Positions 1 to 9,632 are shown, counted from the first letter of the stretch. The stretch is DNA of 64,000 nucleotides from Sepiola atlantica (GCA_963556195.1 OY744532.1:105747083-105811082), one strand, 5' to 3'. Numbers and translations: made by a program. Notes: generated by a model not told the origin, from the letters alone.

Positions 1-170
1 CTTTATGTCTAGAAATTTTTTTCCAATTTTGAGAATTCAAATATAATTTTTTTCAAATATAACTCTATACCAGAACTGAAGAATATTTTAGCATATATTT
101 TGTGTGATTAAAATATATAGAAAAAACCTTAGGGAAACAAACGTTGATTGATTCGGCTTTAGTATAATAA

Positions 171-175
<5 letters not shown>

Positions 176-226
<51 letters not shown>
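176..226. repeat. (TA)n-(TG)n microsatellite
   Basis: Pure TA dinucleotides pass into a short TG run. Upstream sequence (1-175) is AT-rich and holds nothing I recognise. Confidence 0.95.
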
Positions 227-380
227 GATTTATACTTTACCTGTAAATTGCTTAGCTGATACCCCAAATTACTGCAACATTCCCAAACCTCCTCATCTTC
301 TTTGATCTTTCATTTTCTTCTTAACGGAAACAAAAGCAATTTTCCATAATGGAAATAACATCTGATCAACGCCACCTCGG

Positions 381-830
381 TAAGTCTAAACCACTCAGAT
401 ATATTTTCAAGGTTTTTATTATCGGGGGGGGGGGGGGGCTGTTAGGCATTAGCTTTCATCAACTGTTTAAATATCCCAAACGATAAGCGTATCAAAGACT
501 CCCTAGACAACAAAATCCAGCTCCTAGGAGTAAAAGGTGGGTTACTCGCTCTTTAAAACCAGTTTGCTTCGGGCCAACAGAGCTCCTTAGTCTAAACTGC
601 TCATATATATTTTTACTGTTTTTATTATCAGGATGGCTGTGGGTGATAAGCTTTTTAAATTAAATATCCCAAATGAAAAGCGTATCAGGGCGTCTCTGAC
701 AACTAAATCCAGCTCCTAGCTTCTTGTAGCAGAAATGTTTTCAACAGACAAAAGAAGGGGTAGGGGATAGATTACTGGTGCCAGTTTGTTTTCGTCTAAC
801 AGAGCTGCTTAGTCTTGGATCACTTTCTGT
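381..830. repeat. diverged tandem duplication, two units of about 210 bp
   Basis: Unit 1 (about 381-585) and unit 2 (about 590-815) share ordered blocks: AGTCTAAAC near the start, TTTTTATTATC, AAATATCCCAAA, AGCGTATCA, AATCCAGCTCCTAG, CCAGTTTG and AACAGAGCT. Unit 1 carries a long G run at 425-438. No coding potential or known family is evident. Confidence 0.7.
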
Positions 831-839
831 CTCGGAGAA

Positions 840-1600
840 GGATCACTTTAATTTCAGAACTGGAGTAGATGGAGCCGTTACAAGATTACCGTGGGGTGAT
901 TGGAAAAAGCAGGACAGGGAATAGGAATGATAACATGACACAGTGTAATCCGATTCTAAGGCTGCCATCTTGTCAGATGTTTAGGGTGGGTGGGTCTATG
1001 ATTGTCATCTTTAAAGTGAGGTGTTTTTTCTGTGTTTTTTTTACTTGCCGTTCTTTCTCACCTTTCTTCCCGTTTTGTGTTGGAATAATGTGCTTTTTTT
1101 TCATTATTGATTGATTGTCTATGTAGAGCAGCTGGTAGACCTAAATCGTCATTTTTCTTATCGGGTAGCGAAACGCGCGTAAGACAGAAAGCAAAAAATA
1201 TAGGCCTTCGCCGAAATAAAGAAATAAAATAAATAAATAAATTATGACTAATTTATTTATTTATTTTGGTCATTGGAATGCAACCAACTCGTATATATGC
1301 TCTGAAGCCGGAAACTTCATTGAGCTTCTTTTTTTTAAAAATAATTTGGATGCTATTATAAAGGATATATACTTTAAAAATCTATTTTTTTATATAAACT
1401 CAAATATATTTTTCTATATAGTATGCGTTCCAGAAAAAATTTTATAATTTTTTTATATTCTTTCATTTCAGAACCATTTTAATTATTTAATGACAGTAAA
1501 GTGCAACAAATAGAAGTTTCTGTATACTATTAATGGGTTTGAGAATTGAAGACGACTGGAAAGCACAGGAATATTAGAAGAGAGTGACCTGCACTATGAT
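840..1600. other. unassigned AT-rich stretch
   Basis: Short open frames occur, for example 81 codons at 869, but they are Phe/Cys-rich translations of T-rich DNA without recognisable domains. An AAATA/TTTAT imperfect palindrome lies around 1218-1266. No gene is supported. Confidence 0.5.
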
Positions 1601-1959
1601 GATAAAAAATTCAAGAAATCTTAGCTGCAGTAAAGTGTGCTTTGAAGACTGAGATGTGAACTGAAGAATTACAATCGGTGATTTGGAAACAGTGGCTAGC
1701 AGGAAAGATCATAGCAGGTATTCTGATAGTGTTTACGCAACAAAATTTGCTGAGAAGCTGCAAAATAAAAAGTCCAGCAAGTTGAAACAGTATTAGTTTA
1801 AGTAAGATTCTTAACACGTTTTCTGTTCGAATCGCAGTCTCGTCTTGAAATTTCTTTCTACTTTATTTATATGTTTACGGCGGTTTTTGTAGTACTATAT
1901 ATAGAAGCTGGCAGACTAAGTAAATAGTAATATGACTCTGATGGAGTTTTGGCTTCAGG

Positions 1960-2793
1960 CAGACAGACAGCAAGATCTAAGCAAAGCAATGCGAACCTTG
2001 GCAAAAAGATGTGCGTTTGAATGATAACTATGAAGAAAACACTGAACAAGAATCTTCGATACTCCTCATACAAGAGTTTCAAGGACCAACTCCTCACAGC
2101 CAAGGCCCAAGAGAACCACCTTACAAAACCAAAAAACTCCTCAACAAAATGAAACCCTCGGAAATGCTCTGTTTTTTTTTTCTCAGGACAATGCAGATGG
2201 GTTCATGTATCATAAAGACCAAGTTTCCTAAAACTGTGATGGTTTTTTGGGTGTTTTTAGCGAGGGTCATGTCATGCTGCCTACATTTTCGAAAAGAGAC
2301 TTAGACTCAGTTCAGATGGTTATACTGAGTTGCTGTCCACTGTTGTCATCAAGTGCTGGGTGTGAAGAGAGTAGCTGCAGGAAGGCCATATGTGTGGCAG
2401 TAGGACTCCACTCTGTGTCACTGTTCAGGGAAAACCCAGAAGTGGCTGTCTGAGAACTTCCACGACTTTGCCAGTTTCAACATCTCGCCTGATTGCAACC
2501 CTATGAACTATAATGTGTGGGGCGCATTTGAGAAAGAGACCAACTGTATTACCTGCAACACCGACGACAAGTTGATTACCAGGATCAAACTGGTGTTCAG
2601 GCATCTCTTAAAAGCCGCTGTGAAGGCTACATGCTCAAGGTTCAGGTCTCATCTGCAAACTGTTCTGAAGGATCATGGGTACTCTTCTTTGTATGATATG
2701 TATTCAGCAGGAGTTCTTCTAAGAGATTTACTTTGGGAATACATCAATTATTGGTCGAGATATGACGTTTTTTCTTTCCTTTCCAAAAAATGA
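1960..2793 (+). pseudogene. Tc1/mariner (maT-like) transposase pseudogene
   Basis: Translating across three frames gives, in order, pieces that match the IS630/Tc1/mariner transposase of the maT type: the end of the helix-turn-helix region (RTLAKKMCV), LLNKMK, IKTKFPKTVMVF, SEGHVMLP, VAAGRPYVWQ, KWLSENFHDF, SPDCNPMNYNVWG and a C-terminus ending SRFRSHLQTVLKDHG. From about 2365 one frame runs to 2793 with a single TAG at 2401, directly before the catalytic Asp codon at 2404. Frameshifts lie near 2150-2260 and 2300-2365. The position normally Asp in NPxDYxxW is Asn, and about four residues are missing before SPDCNP. No terminal inverted repeats were located. The element is dead; the family assignment rests on remembered motifs. 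Confidence 0.8.
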
Positions 2794-2821
2794 CAAATTT
2801 GTCTCAAACACTCTCTGTATG

Positions 2822-2828
<7 letters not shown>

Positions 2829-2874
<46 letters not shown>
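2829..2874. repeat. (TA)n microsatellite
   Basis: Uninterrupted TA dinucleotides directly 3' of the transposase relic. Confidence 0.95.
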
Positions 2875-2875
<1 letters not shown>

Positions 2876-2879
<4 letters not shown>

Positions 2880-2927
2880 ATGTTCTAATTCTTGGAACAA
2901 TAGTAATGTGTTGATTCATTAAATGTT

Positions 2928-2935
<8 letters not shown>
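2876..2935 (+). repeat. dispersed repeat bracketed by (TA)n, copy 1
   Basis: This 60-bp segment between two TA arrays recurs at 33313-33378 in the same setting, sharing AATTCTTG, then TTGATTCATTAAATGTTTAT. The function is unknown. Confidence 0.7.

Positions 2936-2974
<39 letters not shown>
2929..2974. repeat. (TA)n microsatellite
   Basis: TA dinucleotides with one C interruption near 2946. Confidence 0.95.
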
Positions 2975-2978
<4 letters not shown>

Positions 2979-3007
2979 TTTAAGTAAATAATATTAAATT
3001 ATTTTTA

Positions 3008-3052
3008 CCTACATACACCAGTATTTTAAGCTTTCGCTCTCATCAGTGTAGG
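3008..3052 (-). ncRNA. decayed hammerhead ribozyme in a SINE fragment
   Basis: On the minus strand CUGAUGA (3040-3046) is followed by a GAGC/GCUU stem II with a GAAA loop. Stem I is a perfect CCUACA/UGUAGG pair (3047-3052 with 3008-3013). The second core GAAAC has become UAAAAU, so activity is unlikely. The upstream SINE body (to 3090) matches the units at 14833 and 57895. Confidence 0.65.
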
Positions 3053-3086
3053 GATGATAATCTCAGACGGTCGGACTGTTGAAACC

Positions 3087-3089
<3 letters not shown>

Positions 3090-3134
<45 letters not shown>
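3090..3134. repeat. (TA)n microsatellite
   Basis: TA dinucleotides ending exactly at the left terminus of the MITE at 3135. Confidence 0.95.
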
Positions 3135-3137
<3 letters not shown>

Positions 3138-3321
3138 GGTGTCCCAGACGTCACTGACCCTTGTAAATCTTTAATAACTCGTATAATTCTTAATCAAACT
3201 TACCAAATTTTACCAGTAGTTAATTTGAACATTACAAAATTTTGTAGACTATTACTTAAATATTTATAAACAAAGAAGTTATGAATTTTTTTCAAGTATC
3301 AGTGACTTTTGGGACACCCTG
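3135..3321. mobile_element. 187-bp MITE with TIR CAGGGTGTCCCA inside (TA)n
   Basis: The ends are imperfect terminal inverted repeats of about 23 bp: CAGGGTGTCCCAGACGTCAC at the left, and at the right the reverse complement reads CAGGGTGTCCCAAAAGTCAC. Both sides are flanked by TA, as expected of a Tc1/mariner-type TA target duplication. The interior is AT-rich and non-coding. Assignment to the mariner group is an inference from size, TIR and target. Confidence 0.8.

Positions 3322-3325
<4 letters not shown>

Positions 3326-3367
<42 letters not shown>
3326..3367. repeat. (TA)n microsatellite
   Basis: TA dinucleotides on the right flank of the MITE and the left flank of a hammerhead SINE. Confidence 0.95.
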
Positions 3368-3370
<3 letters not shown>

Positions 3371-3379
3371 TATAAATAT

Positions 3380-3537
3380 TTGGTTTTAGCTACATACGTA
3401 TACGTTTCATCCTTTCGGGAATCGTCAGTGTAGAGATGATTATTTATACCAGTGGCCAGACTCGAACCCTGGAACACGAGTTATGTTTCAAATTCAAATT
3501 CCTACATCTTAGCCCACGCAGCAACTATCAACAACCC

Positions 3538-3540
<3 letters not shown>
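3380..3540 (-). mobile_element. tRNA-derived SINE-like unit with a hammerhead
   Basis: On the minus strand a tRNA-like head carries a B-box-like GGGTTCGAGTCTGG (rc of about 3459-3472) and an A-box-like TGGGCTAAGATG (near 3510-3523). It is followed by a linker and the hammerhead at 3390-3433. Both ends abut (TA)n. This indicates a Pol III-type promoter upstream of a self-cleaving motif. The same layout is seen at 11733-11895. Confidence 0.65.
3390..3433 (-). ncRNA. type I hammerhead ribozyme motif
   Basis: The minus strand reads CUGACGA (3422-3428), a short imperfect stem II, GAAA, then the palindrome ACGUAUACGU (3396-3405) as stem III, a GUA cleavage triplet, and UGUAG pairing with CUACA to form stem I. 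The related copy at 11733 uses CUACG/CGUAG for stem I, a compensatory difference. Confidence 0.8.

Positions 3541-3568
<28 letters not shown>
3540..3568. repeat. (TA)n microsatellite
   Basis: Short TA array at the 5' edge of the SINE-like unit. Confidence 0.95.
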
Positions 3569-3571
<3 letters not shown>

Positions 3572-3721
3572 GTATATTTCGGCAGCATTTTGTCATTTAT
3601 TCAAACATTGTTAAAATAACAGAATTCATCGGTTTAGTTATACCTTTTTTTATTTTTTCAATTTTTCTGATAGTCTTTTTTGCATTAAAATTTTAAAAAA
3701 CTTAATAGATGCCCCATAGGT

Positions 3722-3766
3722 TTCACGAATGTTTTCGATTCTTCGCCGAATCCTCCTCAGGTGTCA
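3722..3766 (-). ncRNA. hammerhead ribozyme motif
   Basis: The minus strand reads CUGAGGA (3754-3760), a perfect GAUUC/GAAUC stem II, GAAA, and a weak AACAUU stem III followed by UC. Stem I is CAC/GUG with few further pairs. The core is complete but stems I and III are marginal. Confidence 0.65.
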
Positions 3767-3843
3767 AAAGCAAATGAACAAAACAGCTAGAGAAAGAAGA
3801 GAAAAAACAAATTGTTGACGCTGCGTTTCTTATAGAGGAGCTG

Positions 3844-4040
3844 TTAAATGGCAAATGATTTTTTTTTAATGGAAATCGCTCGAGACAAGGCATGAAGCCA
3901 CTTGATGTAAGGAACTAACAAGAACAAAATATGATTATCGCAAAGACCTGAGATGCCTATTGGCCTTCGTCTTGAAAAGACTAAGTCTATAGGTAGGAGG
4001 AAAACAGTCAGCAGGAAGAGAAGCGAATTCGTTTTCATTT
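3844..4040 (-). pseudogene. jockey-like reverse transcriptase C-terminus and 3' UTR
   Basis: The minus strand reads SLPADCFPPTYRLSLFKTKA then NRHLRSLR and a stop. This is the typical C-terminal tail of jockey/CR1-like non-LTR reverse transcriptases. It is followed by a 3' UTR with CTTACATCAAGTGGCTTCAT and an A-rich end. The same UTR recurs at 11547-11596, 24782-24846 and 47478-47535. The copy is severely 5'-truncated. Confidence 0.75.
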
Positions 4041-4386
4041 AATTATTTTAAACTTTTCAAATACCAATAAAAATAATTATTTCAATGTTTATAATACATT
4101 CGTCCGTGGGATATTCTTGGTTTAATTTCATTTTTCTTTTACGAAACGAAAGTAAATTTATTTTTAAAAAAAATTTTGTTTCTTTATATTCTAATATATT
4201 TCAGTTATTTTATGGACCTAACAGATAATTGATCCGAGTGAACCTAGATGGAATCCAAGGAAAATTTCAATGGTGTCTGTAGATTATATGAAAGATTTAA
4301 CTCATATTTCAATATTATATTTATTTGAATGTTCCAACTGTTAACATACCGATTTCAAAATACACAAGCAAACAAACATGGACTTT

Positions 4387-4412
4387 TATATATATATATA
4401 TAGAGAGAGAGA

Positions 4413-4463
<51 letters not shown>
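4387..4463. repeat. (TA)n-(GA)n-(TA)n compound microsatellite
   Basis: Two TA arrays separated by a short GA run at about 4402-4414. Confidence 0.95.
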
Positions 4464-4464
<1 letters not shown>

Positions 4465-4900
4465 CATTAGATAAAGTGAAAGAATAAAATAAGGTGCGAA
4501 TCAAATTTTAATACAATTCAAAGTGCAAACAAAGTATATAACATGATCCCCTAATCATTGTTTCGCTTACATGTAATACATGTAATACATGTAATACATG
4601 TCTTGAACATTACACATGGAATTGTAACATTTCGGCTTACTTTGGGATTTAATTTCCACCATTTGGACTGCCTTATTTTTTAAAAACTACTTTAATCAAT
4701 ATTATTTCTACCTTGATGGGGTATTTCAACTTAAATATATGTTTTTGGCCGATGCAATTTATGTTGCATATATTTATTATTTTTTTAATAATAGTTTTTT
4801 GTTATTATTAATTTTATTATTAATTTTGTTTATTATTATTATATTTTTATATTTTTATCTTTATGTTTTCAAATTTTATAACAAAGCAAAGTAATTGAAA

Positions 4901-4948
4901 GTCCTTAACCCATGGTTTTTCAAAGAAAATTCTTCTCGTCAGAGGATC
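4901..4948 (-). ncRNA. hammerhead motif, left arm of fold-back
   Basis: The minus strand has CUGACGA (4937-4943), an A/U-rich stem II and GAAA. A stem III palindrome around CCAUGG has one base fewer than its partner at 5038-5049. Stem I is formed by AUCCU and AGGAC. Confidence 0.7.
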
Positions 4949-5007
4949 ATTACCGCAGTGGAATTACAGCGAGTAAATAAAACTCGCTGTAATTCCACTG
5001 CGGTAAT

Positions 5008-5056
5008 GATCCTCTGACGAGAAGAATTTTCTTTGAAAACCCATGGGTTAAGGACT
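5008..5056 (+). ncRNA. hammerhead ribozyme motif, right arm of fold-back
   Basis: CUGACGA lies at 5014-5020, stem II is GAAGAA/UUCUUU, and GAAA is at 5035-5038. Stem III is the 12-nt palindrome AACCCAUGGGUU (5038-5049), A17 is at 5050, and AGGA pairs with UCCU for stem I. Copies at 6425, 7820 and 32359 change the palindrome but keep it self-complementary. Confidence 0.8.
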
Positions 5057-5222
5057 TTCAATTACTTTGCTTTGTAATAAAATTTGATTCGCACCTTATT
5101 TTATTCTTTCATCTCATCTAATGCTATTAATGCTCTATCCAGTATATTGAGCTTCATTTTTATCCAGATCTTCACTAATTAAAGGTATAAGTTGCCTCTT
5201 ATATCTTTTGTTGTATTAACCT

Positions 5223-5253
<31 letters not shown>

Positions 5254-5618
5254 GCACACATAAATATGAGAATGTTATTTATATGTAAATTGTGTGCATG
5301 TTCTTGTATACTGTTTGACCTATGAAAAGTCATCCTTCACAACTCAATTGTTGTTATCTCTGATCTTCTCAAATGTTGAATTAAACCCGCCATATTATCT
5401 ACATCTCCATTTCTCTGTTTCTCATCTTCATTATTATTCGAATCTCATCAGAATCCGCAAGGATTGATTGCGTTTGTCTTCTTATACTAAGATTTCAGAT
5501 TGTGATAATATTGCATGGAATAATACGTTTGCTCGTATTTCATCTTTCGAGCGTGTTAATTAAATTTTGATTACCTGTTCGCATTTTTATCAGATTAATA
5601 TATACTTTTTCACAGATT

Positions 5619-5637
<19 letters not shown>

Positions 5638-5654
<17 letters not shown>

Positions 5655-5684
5655 TCAAATATATTTATATTTGTACGTGTTCTG

Positions 5685-5723
<39 letters not shown>

Positions 5724-5738
5724 TTTCTGTGTTCTGCT

Positions 5739-5769
<31 letters not shown>

Positions 5770-5848
5770 ATATATTATATATTTTCTGTGTTCTGCTATA
5801 TATATATATATATATAATTTATATATATTATATATTTCCTGTGTTCTG

Positions 5849-5887
<39 letters not shown>

Positions 5888-5905
5888 ATATATTATATAT
5901 TTCCG
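5638..5905. repeat. compound repeat: (CA)n, (TA)n and four copies of a TTCTGCTATATAT unit
   Basis: A (CA)n run at 5621-5638 is followed by TA tracts punctuated by four near-identical segments reading GTGTTCTGCTATATA and AATTTATATATATTATATAT, spaced about 55-65 bp apart. No coding potential is seen beyond Ile-Tyr artefacts. Confidence 0.85.
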
Positions 5906-5996
5906 CAATAATGGCTGAGGAGAGTCGACGAGATCATTTGTTGATCACTTGTTGATTTTAAACCGACGGTAACATGTTGCTATGAACGTCTGTAAC

Positions 5997-5998
<2 letters not shown>

Positions 5999-6029
<31 letters not shown>
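5999..6029. repeat. (TA)n microsatellite
   Basis: Uninterrupted TA tract. Confidence 0.95.
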
Positions 6030-6032
<3 letters not shown>

Positions 6033-6174
6033 GACAGTATAATATTCAACACCAAGTGAGTTTTCTGAACTTTTCATATGATTTGCTTTATCTATCGTTT
6101 TCTCTGTCGTTTTATTAATTTGCATACACCTTGAATACACTTTTCACTACTGCATCAATAGCAAACAAATTTCC

Positions 6175-6550
6175 AACCTGGATAACTTTTTTCGTTTTTG
6201 GACCACCATTCACCATTTGGATTATTTTTTAATCAACCTATTTGATATCTTGCCTGGAGCTATTTTGAACTTTTTGATTTGGATGAACTGTATAGGTTTA
6301 CAAAAAAGTATGTTTTGGGCCGATATATTTGATGTTTATATACCTTTATGTATTTTTATATATATATTTTTATATATTTTCAAAGTTTAACTTTTATTAC
6401 CTGCAGTAATGTAATTGCGGTAATGGTCCTCTGAGGAGAAGATTTTCTTTGAAAACTCATGAGTTAAGGACTTTAAAGTACTTTGCCTGAACATTGAACT
6501 GTAATAAAATTTGATTCGCACCTTATTTTATTCTTTCACTTCATCTATTG

Positions 6551-6588
<38 letters not shown>
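6175..6588 (+). mobile_element. hammerhead element, single-arm copy
   Basis: The body shares with 7495-7930 the ordered blocks GGATAACTTT, GATGGACTGTATGG-like and AAAAAGTATGTTTTGGG, then TTATTACCTG, the hammerhead, AATAAAATTTGATT and CACCTTATTTTATT, ending at (TA)n 6551-6588. No inverted arm is present, so this is the plain form of the element. Confidence 0.75.
6425..6472 (+). ncRNA. hammerhead ribozyme motif
   Basis: CUGAGGA is at 6431-6437, followed by an A/U-rich stem II, GAAA at 6451-6454, the stem III palindrome AACUCAUGAGUU (6454-6465), A17, and AGGAC pairing with GUCCU as a perfect 5-bp stem I. Confidence 0.85.
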
Positions 6589-6592
<4 letters not shown>

Positions 6593-6955
6593 AATTTAAA
6601 GAAAAGTTTAAGTTTAAGAACTCAAACTATTATTATATTTCGAGTCAAATTTTATTAATAAATAGGATCTTATGAATCTCTAGGATATATCAAATACTGC
6701 AGATAAAATTAAGCTCAATGGTCAACGCGCTATGTCAAACAGAGCTTATATGTTTTAATTTAGTAGCATACAAAATTTACAACATTATTTTGTAATCATG
6801 CTCCAAAAATCAACACTCAACAATGTTTTGCCTTGTGTACACGTGTTTCAGAAAATCTTTATTATCACTATTCCACCAGAGTAAAACTTGATGAATTCAT
6901 GATTTTAGTCTTCAGCACATAAAAGAATATGTACATATTTGTATACATACACATT

Positions 6956-6956
<1 letters not shown>

Positions 6957-7016
<60 letters not shown>
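6957..7016. repeat. (TA)n microsatellite
   Basis: A 60-bp TA array immediately left of the fold-back element. Confidence 0.95.
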
Positions 7017-7021
<5 letters not shown>

Positions 7022-7091
7022 AAATGAAGTAATAAAATAAGGTGTCAATCAAATTTTATTAGAATTCAAAGTTCAAGCAAAGTATCCTTAA

Positions 7092-7139
7092 GTCCTTAGC
7101 TCATGAGTTTTCAAAGATAATTCTTCTCTTCAGAGGACC
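7092..7139 (-). ncRNA. hammerhead ribozyme motif, left arm
   Basis: The minus strand has CUGAAGA (7127-7133), GAAGAAU/AUCUUU stem II, GAAA, stem III ACUCAUGAGC with one edge mismatch, A17, and GUCCU/AGGAC stem I. Confidence 0.8.
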
Positions 7140-7819
7140 ATTACCGCAGTTATACTACTAGAGGTAATAAAATTACGCTTTTAAAATATATAAAAATTAT
7201 ATACATAAAAATACATATCATCACATCAAACATATCAACCCAAAAACATACTTTTTGTTGAATCCATACAGTCCATCCAGGTCATACAAATTGAAAAGCA
7301 TAATCAGGAAAGACATTACTCCAAGTTACAAACAGCAGTCCATATACGTGAAATTGAAGGGGCTGGCAAAGTTATCCAGTCGCGAAATGTGTCAATATTC
7401 AATGTTAATGATAAATAAATCAAATAATACAGAAAGTCCAATCAAAGTTCCAAAATCCTGAACTTTGATTTGACTTGGGTTGCACATATCGGGATTTTGG
7501 AACTTTGATTGGACTTTCTGTATTATTTGATTTATTTATCATTAACATTGAATATTGACACATTTCGCGACTGGATAACTTTGCCAGCCCCTTCAATTTC
7601 ACGTATATGGACTGCTGTCTGTAACTTGGAGTAATGTCTTTCCTGATTATGCTTTTCAATTTGTATGACCTGGATGGACTGTATGGATTCAACAAAAAGT
7701 ATGTTTTGGGGTTGATATGTTTGATGTGATGTTATGTATTTTTATGTATTTGTGTATATAATTTTTATATATTTTCAAAGCGTAATTTTATTACCTGTAG
7801 TAGTATGACTGCGGTAATG

Positions 7820-7867
7820 GTCCTCTGAAGAGAAGAATTATCTTTGAAAACTCATGAGCTAAGGACT
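7820..7867 (+). ncRNA. hammerhead ribozyme motif, right arm
   Basis: Mirror copy of the motif at 7092: CUGAAGA at 7825-7831, GAAA at 7846-7849, the palindrome around CUCAUGAG, then UA and AGGAC pairing with GUCCU. Confidence 0.8.
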
Positions 7868-8044
7868 TAAGGATACTTTGCTTGAACTTTGAATTCTAAT
7901 AAAATTTGATTGACACCTTATTTTATTACTTCATTTTATATTATAATATTAATGCTCTATCCAGTATATTGAGCTTCAGTTTTTATCCGGATGTTTCACT
8001 AATTATAAGATATTAGTTGACGCTTATATCTTTTGTTGGATTGC

Positions 8045-8046
<2 letters not shown>

Positions 8047-8080
<34 letters not shown>
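8047..8080. repeat. (TA)n microsatellite
   Basis: TA array between the fold-back hammerhead element and the long-TIR element. Confidence 0.95.
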
Positions 8081-8089
<9 letters not shown>

Positions 8090-8888
8090 GTTGATTTTAT
8101 TCCATTAGTTGCGACAAAACAAGTTTTGTTTCATTAGTGCAAATAGCGACCAACTCATCGGGCCGGCGAAAGGAATTCAAATGGCATAAAATTTTAACTT
8201 CACTTTAACGGGAGATTGAAAATTGAAAATACATTGGAGGGGGAGGGGGACAGAGTTGGGGCTTTGTCTATAACGGTGACATGGGACATGAGAGGGGAGG
8301 GGGGAGGACCCCAACAAGTCGTGTATCAAATTATTACGTGGGAGGTTTTTCACGTGTCTGTGCTGTGATGATCTCAATCTCGGCCGGGGTGGGAGGAAGG
8401 GAGATGGAGCGACGGCCAGAGTGAGTTAAATTTAAAATGAGAATAAAATTATGATTACAACCGTCATTCCTATTTTATTTTAATTCTAATAAGTAATTAT
8501 CATGTGGATAAAAATGTTTGATAATTTTAATTTAGGGTATTAATTGCTACTTTTGCATTTTATTTATTTTATTTTAATGTTTTGTTTATTATTTGTAGTG
8601 AATTTTGTTGTGATTATATTTTTTAAATTGTGATTATATTATACCGAGATCAATACTAGTGGAATCATTTTATAAGAGAAGTTTTCTGGTGTTACCAGTT
8701 TTATCATTAACAAAACCGATTATGACAATGATAACGCCTGCCAATCATACCTACGATAGTCGCAGTGATAACAGCCTTAATAAAAGCCTTAATAAAAATA
8801 AAAATAAAGATAAAGATAAATATAAATAAAATTAGAATAAAAATAGAAATAGAAATAACAAGTTTGTAAGAATATTAATGATAATAAC

Positions 8889-8922
<34 letters not shown>

Positions 8923-9287
8923 GTAATCATAATTTTATTCTCATTTTAAATTTAACTCACTCTGGCCGTCGCTCCATCTCCCTTCCTCCCACCCCGGCCG
9001 AGATTGAGATCATCACAGCACAGACACGTGAAAAACCTCCCACGTAATAATTTGAAACACGACTTGTTGGGGTCCCCCCTCCCCTCTCATGTCCCATGTC
9101 ACCGTTATAGACAAAGCCCCAACTCTGTCCCCCTCCCCCTCCAATGTATTTTCAATTTTCAATCTCCCGTTAAAGTGAAGTTAAAATTTTATGCCATTTG
9201 AATTCCTTTCGCCGGCCCGATGAGTTGGTCGCTATTTGCACCAATGAAACAAAACTTGTTTTGTCGCAACTAATGGAATAAAATCAA
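8090..9287. mobile_element. non-autonomous DNA element with inverted arms of about 365 bp
   Basis: The left arm (8090-8459) and right arm (8923-9287) are inverted copies differing by only a few bases. Short frames of 65-66 codons read from each arm (8177-8377 minus and 9004-9201 plus) are nearly identical. The outer ends read TTGATTTTATTCCATTAGTT. The 463-bp centre is AT-rich with a (TAA)n run at 8890-8920 and no transposase. The arms are GC-richer than their surroundings. Target duplications are hidden in flanking T/TA tracts, so the superfamily is unknown. Confidence 0.8.
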
Positions 9288-9301
9288 AAAATATATATTT
9301 T

Positions 9302-9382
9302 GCTCTGAATTTTCATTGAGCACTCTCATAAACCCGGTTTCAACTTCCTTCGGATTCATACCCCCTGGATATTTGTAACAAG

Positions 9383-9392
<10 letters not shown>
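9302..9392 (+). repeat. GCTC-GAGC hairpin family ending in (TA)n
   Basis: The segment starts with a GCTC...GAGC hairpin and runs through AAACCCGGTTTCAAC and CGGATTCATACCCCCTGGAT into (TA)n. Related copies lie at about 15744-15840, 21146-21230 and 21408-21500, and weaker ones at 5133, 7946 and 12325. It looks like a shared 3' end of several elements. Confidence 0.6.

Positions 9393-9458
<66 letters not shown>
9387..9458. repeat. (TA)n microsatellite
   Basis: A 72-bp TA array forming the 3' boundary of the PLE end that follows. Confidence 0.95.
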
Positions 9459-9462
<4 letters not shown>

Positions 9463-9632
9463 TGATACATGTTTGATTAAACAACAATGAAAGTTCCTAT
9501 TTGTCCTTTTTTAATTTAATTTTTTGCGAGTTGGTGGGCCAACGATCTAATGTTGTGCTTCAATGTAAATAACAACTTCCCATATTTGCGAACGTTTTCA
9601 ACTCTCATGAGTCGTCGTCGGGCATGTTATGA
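9459..9632 (-). mobile_element. Penelope-like element terminal repeat (pLTR) with hammerhead
   Basis: Reading the minus strand: the hammerhead at 9580-9632 is followed by the start of the element ORF (LAKKLN..KR, ELSLLFNQTCIK across one stop), which ends at (TA)n. A near copy of the ORF-start part lies at 13460-13535, and a related one in the opposite orientation at 10010-10110. Confidence 0.75.
9580..9632 (-). ncRNA. hammerhead ribozyme motif (one core change)
   Basis: The minus strand reads CCGACGA in place of CUGACGA, then GACUC/GAGUU stem II, GAAA, an AACGUU palindrome as stem III and UUC. The U4 to C change should reduce activity. The family member at 44597 keeps the canonical core. Confidence 0.65.

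Larger units (their letters stand above)
4463..5225. mobile_element. fold-back hammerhead element (copy 1)
   Basis: Two nested inverted repeats: outer segments 4463-4520 and 5073-5129, and an inner 105-nt hairpin (4870-4974 with 4982-5086) closed by a 7-nt loop. Each inner arm contains a hammerhead. The body around 4625-4780 is related to 6175-6400 and 7200-7440. The right end has the TATCCAGTATATTGAGCTTC segment and then (TA)n, as in the copy ending near 8047. A TACATG(TAA) minisatellite lies at 4571-4601. No coding capacity is seen. Confidence 0.75.
7015..8045. mobile_element. giant fold-back hammerhead element (copy 2)
   Basis: Arms 7015-7459 and 7492-7943 are inverted near-identical copies with a spacer of about 32 bp. 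The 68-codon open frame at 7255 on the plus strand recurs on the minus strand from 7695 with one amino-acid change. Each arm holds a body, one hammerhead and the AATAAAATTTGATTGACACC end. Only the right arm continues into TATCCAGTATATTGAGCTTC and (TA)n. The near-identity implies recent formation or gene conversion. It is probably non-coding. Confidence 0.85.

Noticed and set aside
5440..5460. CTGATGA on the minus strand
   Set aside because: No GAAA at a suitable distance and no paired stems.
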